A stretch of 64,000 nucleotides of DNA, taken from Saprospiraceae bacterium (GTDB lineage Bacteria; Bacteroidota; Bacteroidia; Chitinophagales; Saprospiraceae). The stretch is taken from assembly GCA_016716185.1 (NCBI GenBank), contig JADJWV010000002.1, positions 186,001-250,000 of the forward strand, written 5' to 3'. This document shows positions 32,501 to 38,134 of the stretch, piece after piece; the first letter of the stretch is position 1, and every line of letters begins with the position of its first letter. The position numbers were made by a program, and so were the translations under genes. A model generated the notes under the pieces. It had not been told where the DNA came from. It saw nothing but the letters and a program-made list of their open reading frames with translations, and did no database searches.

Positions 32501-33934
32501 GGAAACAGTGCTACGTGTACGGTTGTATTGACTGGAAATGATGCCACGCCTCCGACTCCAGTTTGTGAAGATCCACAAAACATTAATTTGAATTCAAATT
32601 GTCAATTGACGGTTCCAAATCTAACAGATGGCGCAATAGCCACCGATAACTGCAGCATGGCATTTACATGGAGTCAAAATCCAACTGCCGGCTCAAATTT
32701 ATCATCGGGTCACAACATGACTCATACGGTGACAGTTACTGTTGATGACGGTAATGGCAATAGTGCAACATGTACAGTAGTGTTGACCGGAAAAGACGTA
32801 ACTCCACCTGTAATGACTTGCCCTGCTAATCAAATAAGGGGGATGGATGAAGGACTATGTCGGTATACGGTCGTTGGAAGTGAATTTGATGGAACTGCAT
32901 CTGATAATTGCGGTGTAGTTACTAAGACCTATATGCTTTCTGGAATTGAATCGGGAAGTGGATCCGGGTCATTGGCAGGACAATTGTGGAAAAAAGGAAT
33001 TACAACAGTGAAATGGACCATTACAGATGCTGCTGGATTATCTTCTATGTGTAGTTTTACCGTTAATGTGAAAGATCTTGAACCACCTCAAATAACATGT
33101 CCACCTAACATAACAGTAATAACTGCACCTGGACAATGTTCTGTGCCAGCATCTTCAGTTTCATTAGGCACTCCAACGGTTTCTGACAATTGCGGTATAA
33201 AATATCCTTTGACAAATAATTCACCGTCGAGCTATTCTGTTGGTGTAACCAATGTAAAATGGATCGTAAAAGATTCCAGCAATAATTCAGCAAACTGTAT
33301 TCAAAAGGTAACAGTTGTGGCTTATACATGTGGAGCCCCAGTTCAGGTATACCATACGGATACAACACACGAATCGGCAAAAATTGTTTGGAATCCTGGA
33401 ACCTGTGCAACGGGTTATCAGCTAAGGATCAGAAAAGAGTTGTCACCCGGGGTCTGGGGACCATGGAGTTCCTGGTCAAATGCAAGCGGACCAGGAAATA
33501 CACATTTGTTTATGGGCCTGGATGAAAGTTCATTTTATCATTATCAGATACGCTCAAAATGTGGAACCACATTTTCAATAAATATAAATGGATGGTTCCA
33601 CACGATTGAAGCGTTTGGTGGAGTGGTAAACAGGGCAAGAGATAATGAAAATTCAAACCAGCTTGAGAATTCAATAACTGAACCACAAGTTGAACTGGTT
33701 CCCAATCCGGCAAGCGATGTAGTCCGAGTTCAAATTACAGGATTTGATCGCGAAACCAAAGAGGTTACTTTAGCAAATCTGTTTGGCAAACTAATTTTTG
33801 GGGTGAAACTAAAATCAGATCAAAACGCAATTGAAATAGATTTAAAAGTTCTTAGTCTAAGAAGTGGAATGTATTTTATACAAGTAAAGGATTCTAAAGA
33901 AAGAAAAACTCAACAACTTATGATCGAAAGATAA
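17561..33934 (+). CDS. Giant T9SS surface protein: parallel beta-helix modules, Ig-like, 16 x 85-residue array, HYR, FN3
   Basis: 5,457 residues from ATG 17561 (a second ATG lies at 17570), with an N-terminal hydrophobic signal (ITSRILVLFFFNLWVTQIWCS). Residues about 50-3,530 are right-handed parallel beta-helix (pectate-lyase/NosD-like) repeats in several modules. Five modules start with a variant of FCSIQAAIDDAQTLNGH and further copies of N.ISNN/GNT rungs follow. Next come Ig/PKD-like domains (28220-28717), sixteen 85-residue HYR-like repeats (28718-32797), two HYR domains (RGMDEGLCRYTV, ITVITAPGQCSVP), FN3 and a T9SS domain (VELVPNPASDVVRVQI, RSGMYFIQV). Predicted role: extracellular adhesin or carbohydrate-interacting fibre exported by T9SS; substrate unknown. 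No catalytic site could be assigned to the helix. Assembly across the near-identical array may have the wrong copy number. Confidence 0.88.
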   Translation: MIAMKSFINFRIRVHAIEITSRILVLFFFNLWVTQIWCSNLIDPVHNLTQLTDHPTIMAAIAAANPGDVIECDPGTYPEKVIIDKSLTLQGTNEASCILDGTGLGTGSGIVINNGVTNVTIKKLTIQDYAGTAPNSYAGIYATGGNNNLTVMNCTIKDNIGGCGFYANGPVNTVNLQYLTVSGHSNAFGAARGIVIWNGLKENITIQNCTVFNNNCCGIELQDGTCSAVNMSNNNVYDNGDSGMSAVGLTGITGANTISNNTLNNNGRFGIEIKNPDGNGSNTTVSGNTVSITGSFAVLRPLEKRDLAGIAAFRRGVLAGNVDVPTGVSITGNTVSGYIQDNATSNSEGFGIVVEGTNHTVTGNTVNNNDVGIQQQAGHTPYPGDGDQSDLADMYFGRGNSPATCGNTISGNTFSGNGTNTRNNGSVGGAGFVKNTNSGETFCSIQAAINDAQTLNGHELIVYGGVYTENVNVSKSLTLKGANNGTNGCSGSRVTESRIDGLAGTAVTISANGVTLDGFELNGLIGISSTGFNDIEIINNKIYVQAAGVQLTNLTTSAGNTCKIEKNCIDLVSQVFGGTNTSAGIYVSGANGTEKVTINDNTVTDGFYGYVMHSITTNPKSIISNGTVTGCMQGIALVNTVGGPLAMVDIEIVSMNLMGFSGNYPTLPAQNFHAGIYTFTTATTVPANGIQALIQNCTISGTGSLSPSGAGIYLGDFSTGGVAVQNLTIDENTISNNLNRGIDARGYVLATITQNTMTGNGSAPWGTGGNDGFTILAQKGAVVSANNNFITHPAASTHPVTAFFTGNAPLNTITANDNSVLMNGNPNALGANSIAGTGSISAECNWWGVTGSSVPPLMSGTVDYELFLTSGVDDAPGTPGFQPEPNSCNGCVNGNSVHNMNSGEFFCSIQEAIDDAQTLNGHTLNVASGTYIENVIVNKEVSIIGPNNAIDPCSGMRVPEAIVVPATAAISSGEIFHIAASNVTISGITIDGDNTALTSGFSSTNGADIDAAEGITVYETGVNNLTVSHNIFKNLSYFGVTLYDYPAAVPSSGHTISNNKFQDFGTYDATSGIDYWGGGVLIYNNQYAWVKNNCMTNLRIGVQTGNFHLANPGSNSYQRIENNTMVVRRRGIFHNLHYNTASPLTLSNNNISGIEHASESFWDGILLSSLSVNSTSSSNTINGTGITKPSEGYEVWNVKSLTPALIDGGSVTGVDRGVFINNYDGYNSDAGDGAHASLSNISISPKASGIGIRLFDNPLATSNSNVHATLGANISISGGTDGLVIENETAMVASPLGNLSFTGQTGQYIKLISNSNNLDATSASFDGVTGVSGTHAQLFTIEDKITHGIDEKPLGFVTIKSNHAFVTDVAPSTGTNNDYTRIRNAVELAGNNWTINLKGTFDWTETNAATSWSLGNDGIVSPADDYSILIPANRNGVTFTAPEGLGTASITGPGDLASVNLEGVLVFDGGDNQSWTISNIEFKEFDLSIGMFFGAGGSDAFNNTTITNNRFDIATDLNAVDAPADVNQNIGIHYAFGTNQTISNNIFNVPGDGVSNGANYSSTVCMQSNTSGGNVYDGLLISGNTINILNAQSANPQVVLGIWENGHAHTSNITVSNNQFLNLAGGNNPALNLQRGFRVTSHSDAGTNVVYSGNTVKGANIGFQWISGSNFSAQQAVQLTGNILNGNDLGVLLQSNGKALFTNNDFDDATDNTKDIQIQAGSMMTTGGSNQYAGETYYIENLSSSGVNISGETFDQANLFRQTDRIYGALDDAASGLIRFDGNNLYVSTPGTGSSDESISRAMSAASMSGDNIHIESGSYSEPIDASSKDVTVTPGSSPGCVTVTGLTLGGGDELEMEINGTTVCTDYDQIVVNGTVALGGANLDLSLGYTPLPGDQFVVISNDGADPVSGTFAQGNMVSTGGFDFKINYSGGDGNDVVLSVCLPVQNVNTGEYFCTIQAAIDDPQTLDGHVIIVAAGNYTEAININKALTINGPNVGVAGTGMRVAESVLLNCSIDINNGGTTVLDGLHILRTDAVSGDQIILDGNGVNTVQNCLIERNGSAAGTFIRAITTSAGGGTKNILNNKITGDPSGGLFGSHKSWNNALYINAGSALVNITGNTIMNCRTSLNVDDYNSNLSISGNTFNNNGTHISLGGVVPTSGSHTLGANDFINNAASTMVNLSNVAESFRFNITSSSLNGTAFSALTDAQLFEMEARMAHKEVTASKKGKVIYKASQQYVNNFTVPVVKIDKIQNSIKYADASDVINLEDGTYTEKLVIDKSNITLKGVTNSKAIYILDGTGLGIASGILLNSNVTNVSIKDLTVQNFSGAGGNSHAGIYATANNNNLTIDNVFIKDNTNASGIYANGPIDNVSITNSMVSNHVTGARGIVIWNGLKTNITITNNMVTNNSCCGIELQDGDASAVNISDNTIDIGVGDNAIGVVGLTNTTGANTINDNTITGGGRFGIEIKNPAAGVTVNNNSVTLLSQNTDQRDRAGIAILRRGVLGSNVDIPNGVTITNNTVDGYQQSSASEGFGIVVEGINHVVTGNTVQNCEVGILQQQNPSNYPGDADQSNLPDQYFGRGNSPHTCGNTISSNTFSGNGTNERNIGVGFAVVTNVNNGKKFCSIQSAIDDSQTMAGHVLSASDGLYKENVVVNKAITINGSGNGNDPMLNTVLKPMTSCSGTGITVSTSNVTLNNMHLTDYQDAVALGGVTDPTLTNMALVDYCRYGIRLDGSNTSVDVTGSDILRTSNLAGTVGIRAGTANAVNGMVIDDCTINGNVMGMAIFQSSTPVAFDNINIKNSTISNNSQKGMYFEKLSNATLENLTMDNNGNDPLNNVNNGIDINLKYGSYSNITIKDCDITNSGATGIATDPQNPCALAIKARDDAPFYNTIPASLNNVIIKNNKITGPQNGIRIGEFGKINTTPTNVTIEGNDLSFSFAHKTLISRIDNDVTVKCNWHGTTDLATVLSTFSKSGTGNILLSTVLNSGVDASMNVGFQPAGSCVCPNGNLVTNNNTSQTYCTIQAAIDDALTLDGHTLIVGAGLYIENIIVDKQLNILGPNSAINPCTSLRVSEAVVVPSIAAISSGEIFHVAKSNVTISGFTIDGDNTAITSGFTSTNGADIDAAEGITVYETGVNNLTATHNIIKNLSYFGITLYDYPAGVPSTGHTIAYNQIKDLGTYDATSGIDFWGGGVLLYNNQYANVKENCMTNVRLGVQTGNFYSANPGSSTFQVIENNTISARRRGIFHNLFYTNGSAYTLSGNTITGVANVNETGAWDGILLSSLSGATHLASSNIINGSAITGIPKTGIGVWNDQNAPTISGGTISSVGLGINVNNFEGYPTSGSNANNTLATIDGVTITGASIAGIKIQDHPSNSNNATVFAEVKGNTEINGSPTGILVSGSDATATIQNNLMSIHDNAIGIDVDAATATIHHNAIYDNGTGIRFTNGGTGTVHTNKFENANTNSTDLQLTATAGNVLASPDNWFAGSLWGVENLGGTTVDATLNYWNAANGPSGAGSGSGAAISTNVEYCQFLNGVPSPFGGMGVATSPTVTIGETDISGVAPNDDIICNGASATLDATTTGATSYSWSTGANTASIVVSPGTTTTYTVTVSFPDCDVTATKTITVNPLPVCNISGTNGPVCPSSSNDFTGPAGMSYSWSVTGNASIPGSLTSQTVTVIAGSTNNASFTLNLEITDVNGCSSSCSKTVSVQDNVAPTPTCEMAQTIALNSSCQLAVPDLTDGATATDNCSMAFTWSQNPTSGTLLASGEGTTHTVTVTANDGNGNSATCTVVLTGNDNTNPVPTCEMAQTIALNSSCQLAVPDLTDGATATDNCSMTFTWSQNPTSGTLLASGEGTTHTVTVTANDGNGNSATCTVVLTGNDNTNPVPTCEMAQTIALNSSCQLAVPDLTDGATATDNCSMAFTWSQNPTSGTLLASGEGTTHTVTVTANDGNGNSATCTVVLTGNDNTNPVPTCEMAQTIALNSSCQLAVPDLTDGATATDNCSMAFTWSQNPTSGTLLASGEGTTHTVTVTANDGNGNSATCTVVLTGDDITPPVPDCENNQTLSLDANCEIMVPDKTNAASATDNCSSTFTWTQNPLQGAKLPSGEGMMHIVTVTVSDGNGNSATCTVVLTGNDNTNPVPTCEMAQTIALNSSCQLAVPDLTDGATATDNCSMSFTWSQNPTSGTLLASGEGTTHTVTVTANDGNGNSATCTVVLTGNDNTNPVPTCEMAQTISLNSSCQLAVPDLTDGATATDNCSMSFTWSQNPTSGTLLASGEGTTHTVTVTANDGNGNSATCTVVLTGNDNTNPVPTCEMAQTIALNSSCQLAVPDLTDGATATDNCSMSFTWSQNPTSGTLLASGEGTTHTVTVTANDGNGNSATCTVVLTGNDNTNPVPTCEMAQTIALNSSCQLAVPDLTDGATATDNCSMSFTWSQNPTSGTLLASGEGTTHTVTVTANDGNGNSATCTVVLTGNDNTNPVPTCEMAQTIALNSSCQLAVPDLTDGATATDNCSMSFTWSQNPTSGTLLASGEGTTHTVTVTANDGNGNSATCTVVLTGNDNTNPVPTCEMAQTIALNSSCQLAVPDLTDGATATDNCSMSFTWSQNPTSGTLLASGEGTTHTVTVTANDGNGNSATCTVVLTGNDNTNPVPTCEMAQTIALNSSCQLAVPDLTDGATATDNCSMSFTWSQNPTSGTLLASGEGTTHTVTVTANDGNGNSATCTVVLTGNDNTNPVPTCEMAQTIALNSSCQLAVPDLTDGATATDNCSMSFTWSQNPTSGTLLASGEGTTHTVTVTANDGNGNSATCTVVLTGNDNTNPVPTCEMAQTIALNSSCQLAVPDLTDGATATDNCSMAFTWSQNPTSGTLLASGEGTTHTVTVTANDGNGNSATCTVVLTGNDNTNPVPTCEMAQTIALNSSCQLAVPDLTDGATATDNCSMSFTWSQNPTSGTLLASGEGTTHTVTVTANDGNGNSATCTVVLTGNDATPPTPVCEDPQNINLNSNCQLTVPNLTDGAIATDNCSMAFTWSQNPTAGSNLSSGHNMTHTVTVTVDDGNGNSATCTVVLTGKDVTPPVMTCPANQIRGMDEGLCRYTVVGSEFDGTASDNCGVVTKTYMLSGIESGSGSGSLAGQLWKKGITTVKWTITDAAGLSSMCSFTVNVKDLEPPQITCPPNITVITAPGQCSVPASSVSLGTPTVSDNCGIKYPLTNNSPSSYSVGVTNVKWIVKDSSNNSANCIQKVTVVAYTCGAPVQVYHTDTTHESAKIVWNPGTCATGYQLRIRKELSPGVWGPWSSWSNASGPGNTHLFMGLDESSFYHYQIRSKCGTTFSININGWFHTIEAFGGVVNRARDNENSNQLENSITEPQVELVPNPASDVVRVQITGFDRETKEVTLANLFGKLIFGVKLKSDQNAIEIDLKVLSLRSGMYFIQVKDSKERKTQQLMIER
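17730..21080 (+). repeat. Beta-helix super-module, first copy (A1 17730-18840, B1 20250-21080)
   Basis: A1 contains ILDGTGLGTGSGIVI, RGIVIWNGLKENITI, GRFGIEIKNPDGNG and CGNTISGNTFSGNGTN. B1 contains EAIVVPATAAISSGEIFH, DAAEGITVYETGVNNLTV and WDGILLSSLSV. The same order of segments recurs at 24314-27435. Confidence 0.75.
24314..27435 (+). repeat. Beta-helix super-module, second copy (A2 24314-25395, B2 26606-27435)
   Basis: A2 contains ILDGTGLGIASGILL, RGIVIWNGLKTNITI, GRFGIEIKNPAAG and CGNTISSNTFSGNGTN. B2 contains EAVVVPSIAAISSGEIFH, DAAEGITVYETGVNNLTA and WDGILLSSLSG. Protein identity to the first copy is high but the DNA has diverged, so this is an older duplication than the 255-bp array. 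Confidence 0.75.
28718..32797 (+). repeat. Array of sixteen 255-bp HYR-like coding repeats, fourteen nearly identical
   Basis: Units start at 28718 + 255n, n = 0 to 15, with no indels. Units 1-4 and 6-15 are nearly identical in DNA and protein (PTCEMAQTIALNSSCQLAVP). Unit 5 (29738-29992) and unit 16 (32543-32797) are diverged. The variable residue in SM[A/T/S]FTW is Ala in units 1, 3, 4 and 14, Thr in unit 2 and Ser in units 6-13 and 15. Confidence 0.92.
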
Positions 33935-33980
33935 TTATTGGATTTGGAGCTATGTTGATGAAACATTTATAATTGTACAT

Positions 33981-34028
33981 TCATCCCGATAAATTATACT
34001 TCAGAGGAAGTGAAATTTGTCGGGATGA
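33981..34028. repeat. Small palindromic element, copy 3 (48 bp)
   Basis: Begins TCATCCCGA and ends TCGGGATGA, a perfect 9-base inverted repeat with inner AAATT/AATTT. It shares CCCGATAAA.T.ATACTTCAGA with the 58-bp elements at 9769 and 9967. It lies 47 bases after the giant gene and might act as its terminator. Confidence 0.6.
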
Positions 34029-34148
34029 TAAATTGGGCCAATAAGAAATTTAATGTTTATGAATTTCAGTACATAGACAAAGGTTCGTGCTTTATTAGTA
34101 AAGGGAATTTCGGTAAATTCATAGTTTAATCAATCCATTTTTGGAAAA

Positions 34149-35627
34149 CAGAATAATATTCTGAAATATTTTTTATTAAATGTTGACAAGTAAGTCAAAG
34201 TTGTTGAAAAGCTGAATTTTCCAGACAGCTCCGCTTGGGTTATGTTTAGAACTTTAGATTAAATATGAATTACGCAGGCTTTTTTGTTTGCCTTGATCTA
34301 AGTATTCTTTTTCCTATGTCTACTGCATTGGCGGTATGGATGCCGAAGAAAATGCAAAGAATTTCATTAGCTGCAGTTCTGGCTTTTATTTTTGATAACC
34401 CATAGTGATCTTTCTCAGTTCCGAATGAACCTTCTAATCTGGTTGCTCTTTCTTTAGAAAGTAAGGATTGCATTTGACTGCGCTGGGGCTCTAGTGGCCC
34501 TGGTCTGCCTTTAGGTGTAAAATTTTTTTTAATATTCTGGCTTGTACAATAAGATCTGTTTTTATTGGTGGCATAGATTGATCCGCAGCTATGTGAGTGC
34601 ACTTCCCTGTGAGTTTTCTTACTAAAAATATACTTTGTTCTAAGCGAATACCTTCATTAAATGCATCGAAGCTTAGGTATTCTATAAAATTGATACCATC
34701 AATCTGAACACAGTTCACCTTAGCTCCAAATTCTACGATCTTGGTTTCCTTTCCCCGAACAATTGGGCGAAGATAATTTTTAGCAATACTTACTATCCTG
34801 TCCTTAATAGGCAATCCAGTTTCAAAGCGTTCCTGCTGCTGACTCAGGATAGTCTGAATCGTTTGAATCCTCTTGGCATAGGCAGCAGGTAAAACAAGAT
34901 CACGTGTGGATGCTATTTGGTAAACTTGTTCTATTTGACTCAATAACTTATTGAGTAGATAAAGTAATGCGCGCTTTCTAATTTGAGCTTGCTGATACGT
35001 CTTCTTTCGTTTCTTCTGATAGGATAGGTACTTATCTTGCTGTTCCTTGAATTTTGACCGTGGTATTCGCTGTTTAGACTGCTTGCAAATTCTCTTCATT
35101 TGACCATATGTCCATTCGCAGCACTCCCATAATAGTTTTACGTCGGTTGGATATCGAAGTAGTGATTCATAACATGTCGCATCAACCAAACCGATATGTA
35201 CATCCTGTAAATAGGGTTTCCAGTGTTTCATAAGTTCAATCTGAATTTCATCCAACGACAATGCCGGTGCCAGTTCACACCGGATTTGACTGGTTATTTT
35301 TTTATCCTTGATTTGATCATCAGGTCTAAGGTAAATCCCACAGAAAAACTGTAAAACATAATCCGTATTTATTCGATCAATTATTTTCGAATCTGAATCT
35401 CCAATATATTGCTTCAAAAACATCAAGACGATCTTACCTTGCAAATTGAAATAGGATTTTCTGCCTCTTTGTTCTTTCCGACGCAGATTCTTTCTAAAAA
35501 CTTCGCACAAATTAGCCCAAGGAATAGCTTGATGGATAAGCCCTAATTCAGTTCTTAAAAAGGACTGATAATATGTGTCAAACCTTTGATCGGCACTCTC
35601 GAAATTAATTTTCAGAATATTATTCTG
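34149..35627 (-). mobile_element. Insertion sequence with DUF772/DDE transposase (IS5/IS1182-type)
   Basis: A single transposase gene lies between two identical 18-base inverted ends: CAGAATAATATTCTGAAA reading inward at 34149-34166 and, on the other strand, at 35627-35610. Each end is itself palindromic (CAGAATAATATTCTG). Total about 1.48 kb. No target-site duplication was visible next to these ends, so the true borders may be slightly different. The family assignment rests on the transposase. Confidence 0.6.
34270..35600 (-). pseudogene. DDE transposase, frameshifted at the second Asp region
   Basis: The N-terminal part matches DUF772/InsH-type transposases (FDTYYQSFLRTELGLIHQAI, QGKIVLMFLKQYIGDSDSK, VDATCYESLLRYPTD). 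The catalytic half follows (VEFGAKVNCVQIDGINFIEY, CTHIAAD). At about 34580-34583 one base is missing: frame one runs on to a nonsense tail, while the other frame continues as SIYATNKNRSYC, RLEGSFGTEKDHYGL and FFGIHTANAVDIGKR. No ATG, GTG or TTG occurs in frame before the conserved N-terminus; the first usable TTG (35510) would drop about 30 conserved residues. No slippery heptamer is seen at the break, so programmed frameshifting is unlikely. Either the copy is dead or the sequence has an indel. Confidence 0.75.
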
Positions 35628-35860
35628 AATGCTTATTAAATTAGCAACATTATTTTATTTAAACTTACCCTGAATTTATACAAAAAGTGCTGAATTCAGG
35701 GTTTTTTGTGGCCTTTATTTTTTCACATTCCGTTAATTTCTACGTACTTAGATTTTTACCGAAACGCCCTAATAATTTCAATAATAAGTTTCTAAAGGAA
35801 TGGTTTCAAAATCACTAAGTATCTAGAAGTGCTTTAAGAAATAAACATAACACAATTAAA

Positions 35861-37993
35861 TTATTGAACTTTGAATCCTCTCTCTCTCATAAGGGCATTT
35901 TTATCGGGATCTTTCCCTCTGAATTTTCTGTAGGCTTCTGCTTCATTGAGAGTACCCCCAACACTGAAAATATAATCGTGTAATCTTTTTCCAACAACTT
36001 TATCGTAAGGGCCTCCTGCTTCAGTGAAAGCCTCATATGCGTCTGAACTGATCACATCTGACCACAAATAACTGTAGTAACCCGCAGAGTAGCCATCGTC
36101 AGAAAAGATATGGCCAAATTGAGGAGTCCGGTGACGCATCACAATTTCTTTGGGCATGTTCATCGCTGCAAGAGTTTCCCGCTCGAATTGGTCAGGGTCT
36201 ATTTTCTGATCTCCTGCCAAATGAAGTTTCATATCGATAAGGGCACTGGCTAGATATTCTAAAGTTGCAAAACCCTGATTAAATTTCGCTGCATTTTCAA
36301 TTTTTTTCAGCAACTCTTTTGGCATGGCTTGACCGGTTTGATAATGCAGTGCATATTTTTCAAGTACTTCAGGAGTAGATAACCAACGCTCAAGTATTTG
36401 CGAGGGAAATTCTACATAATCTGTAGCCACATTCGTTCCCGATAATAAAGGATAATTTACATTTGAACACAAACCATGCAAGGCATGTCCAAATTCATGA
36501 AACAGGGTGACTGCATCATCCCATGAAATCAATAAGGGTTCTCCTTCTTTGCCTTTAATAAAATTGCAATTGTTGGATACGATGGTAGTGATATTTCCGT
36601 TTAAGGTTTCCTGCTCCCGATACGCAGTCATCCATGCACCGGATCTTTTTCCTGTGCGGGCATAGGGATCAAAATACCAAAGCCCAATAAATTGACCATT
36701 GGTTTTATGGCTGACTTTGTAAACCCTTACATCGGGATGGAATACAGGAACGTCCTGCACCTGGTCAAATTGCAATTGAAATAATTCTCCGGCCACAAAA
36801 AACATCCCTTCCCTCAACTTTTCCAATTGAAGATATTGTTTCACTTCTTCATGATCGAGATCGTATTTTTCTTTCCTTACTTTCTCCGCATAATATCTGT
36901 AATCCCAGGCCTCAATTTTTATTTTATCTCCTGATTTATCTGCATAGGATTGCATATCTGCAACTTCTTCATGCACGCGTTGTACAGCATAGGGCCAAAC
37001 CGATTCTAAAAGTTCCATTGCTTTTTCAGGAGTTTGAGCCATTTTGTCTGCCAACCTCAGGTGGGCGTGTGTCGGGAATCCCATCAATTTTGCACGTTCA
37101 GCCCGCAATTGCAGTATTTCCGGGATAATGGCGTTGTTGTCTGTAGCATCACCGTTGTCTCCTCTGTTCACAAACATCTTCCATGCTTTTTCCCTTAGGG
37201 CTCTGTTATTACAGGAACTTAAGAAGGGCTCGATGGCCGAACGGGTGTTAGCTATTACCCATGAGCCTTTCTTGTTTTTTGATTCTGCGGCTTGTGCCGC
37301 AGCGGTGATCAGATTTTCAGGAAGTCCGCTAAGATCTTTTGGGTCTGTGATGAGTAGAAACTTTTGAGATTCATCGGCCAGAAGATTCTGACTGAATTTT
37401 GCAAATAATGCGGCTAAACGCTGATTGATTTCTGCGACTCTGGCTTTTGCTGAATCATCCAATTTTGCGCCCGCTAGTGTATAGCTGGTATGATAGCGCC
37501 ACAGCAGTCTTTTCTGTTCATCTGATAATTTGGATTGATCGCCGTTATGAAGTGATTCAATACGCGAAAACAATTTTGAATTTTGAATTACGGAATCCTG
37601 AAAAGATGCAAATCTGGGTTCTAGTATGGATTGGATGGAATCCAATTCAGGACTTGACATGTTGCTGGTCCACACCCAATATATGGATTGAATTCTCTTG
37701 AATGCATTACCCGATTTTTCCAATGCTTCAATGGTGTTTTCAAAAGATGCAGATTCCGGATTTTCGGCAATGAGATTGATCTCTTCCCTTTTTTCTGTCA
37801 GGGCTTCTTCTACAGCCGGAATAAAATCATTGATATCAACCTGGTCAAAGGCTGGAACACCATTGTGTGGTCCTGACCAGGGGTTAAGGATTTGAAAGGT
37901 ATAATTAGTTGTTGATCCAGCTTGATCGTTTTTTTCGTTTTGGGATATATTGCAAGACATAAACAGAATTACAAGAAGAATAAAAATTTGCAT
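35861..37993 (-). CDS. dcp: M3-family zinc peptidase (peptidyl-dipeptidase Dcp / oligopeptidase A type), lipoprotein
   Basis: 710 residues, close to the usual length of the family. The N-terminus MQIFILLVILFMSC is a lipoprotein signal with Cys at the lipobox, so the enzyme is probably anchored in the periplasm-facing membrane. The thermolysin-type zinc motif HEFGH is at about residues 498-502 (TLFHEFGHALHGL), followed by the conserved downstream region (VATDYVEFPSQILERW) and the family C-terminus (FSVGGTLNEAEAYRKFRGKD). Members release dipeptides from, or cleave, short peptides; here that would suit nutrient peptide scavenging. It is a single gene on the minus strand. Choice between Dcp and OpdA specificity is uncertain. 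Confidence 0.88.
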   Translation of the reverse strand: MQIFILLVILFMSCNISQNEKNDQAGSTTNYTFQILNPWSGPHNGVPAFDQVDINDFIPAVEEALTEKREEINLIAENPESASFENTIEALEKSGNAFKRIQSIYWVWTSNMSSPELDSIQSILEPRFASFQDSVIQNSKLFSRIESLHNGDQSKLSDEQKRLLWRYHTSYTLAGAKLDDSAKARVAEINQRLAALFAKFSQNLLADESQKFLLITDPKDLSGLPENLITAAAQAAESKNKKGSWVIANTRSAIEPFLSSCNNRALREKAWKMFVNRGDNGDATDNNAIIPEILQLRAERAKLMGFPTHAHLRLADKMAQTPEKAMELLESVWPYAVQRVHEEVADMQSYADKSGDKIKIEAWDYRYYAEKVRKEKYDLDHEEVKQYLQLEKLREGMFFVAGELFQLQFDQVQDVPVFHPDVRVYKVSHKTNGQFIGLWYFDPYARTGKRSGAWMTAYREQETLNGNITTIVSNNCNFIKGKEGEPLLISWDDAVTLFHEFGHALHGLCSNVNYPLLSGTNVATDYVEFPSQILERWLSTPEVLEKYALHYQTGQAMPKELLKKIENAAKFNQGFATLEYLASALIDMKLHLAGDQKIDPDQFERETLAAMNMPKEIVMRHRTPQFGHIFSDDGYSAGYYSYLWSDVISSDAYEAFTEAGGPYDKVVGKRLHDYIFSVGGTLNEAEAYRKFRGKDPDKNALMRERGFKVQ

Positions 37994-38134
37994 AAGTAAT
38001 AAATTTTAACCTGTTATTTATTTAAGTCGTAAAATTAAACATTTTTTTATCACCGGAATAAGGATTCTAATGCTTTGAAACTAATCAAATCCACGTGATT
38101 GTTTTTAAAATAGTAGGCTTTTAAATCCTTAGTT

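Noticed and set aside
28718..32797. A ladder of 84-codon minus-strand open frames repeated every 255 bp
   Set aside because: They are by-products of the near-identical plus-strand coding repeats; they have no start context or family features and exist because the same DNA is repeated.
28718..32797. CRISPR array
   Set aside because: The repeats are 255 bp, coding, in frame and without unique spacers.
34270..35600. Programmed ribosomal frameshift in the transposase
   Set aside because: No slippery heptamer or obvious downstream stem at the break, and the position (catalytic Asp) is not where IS families use frameshifting.
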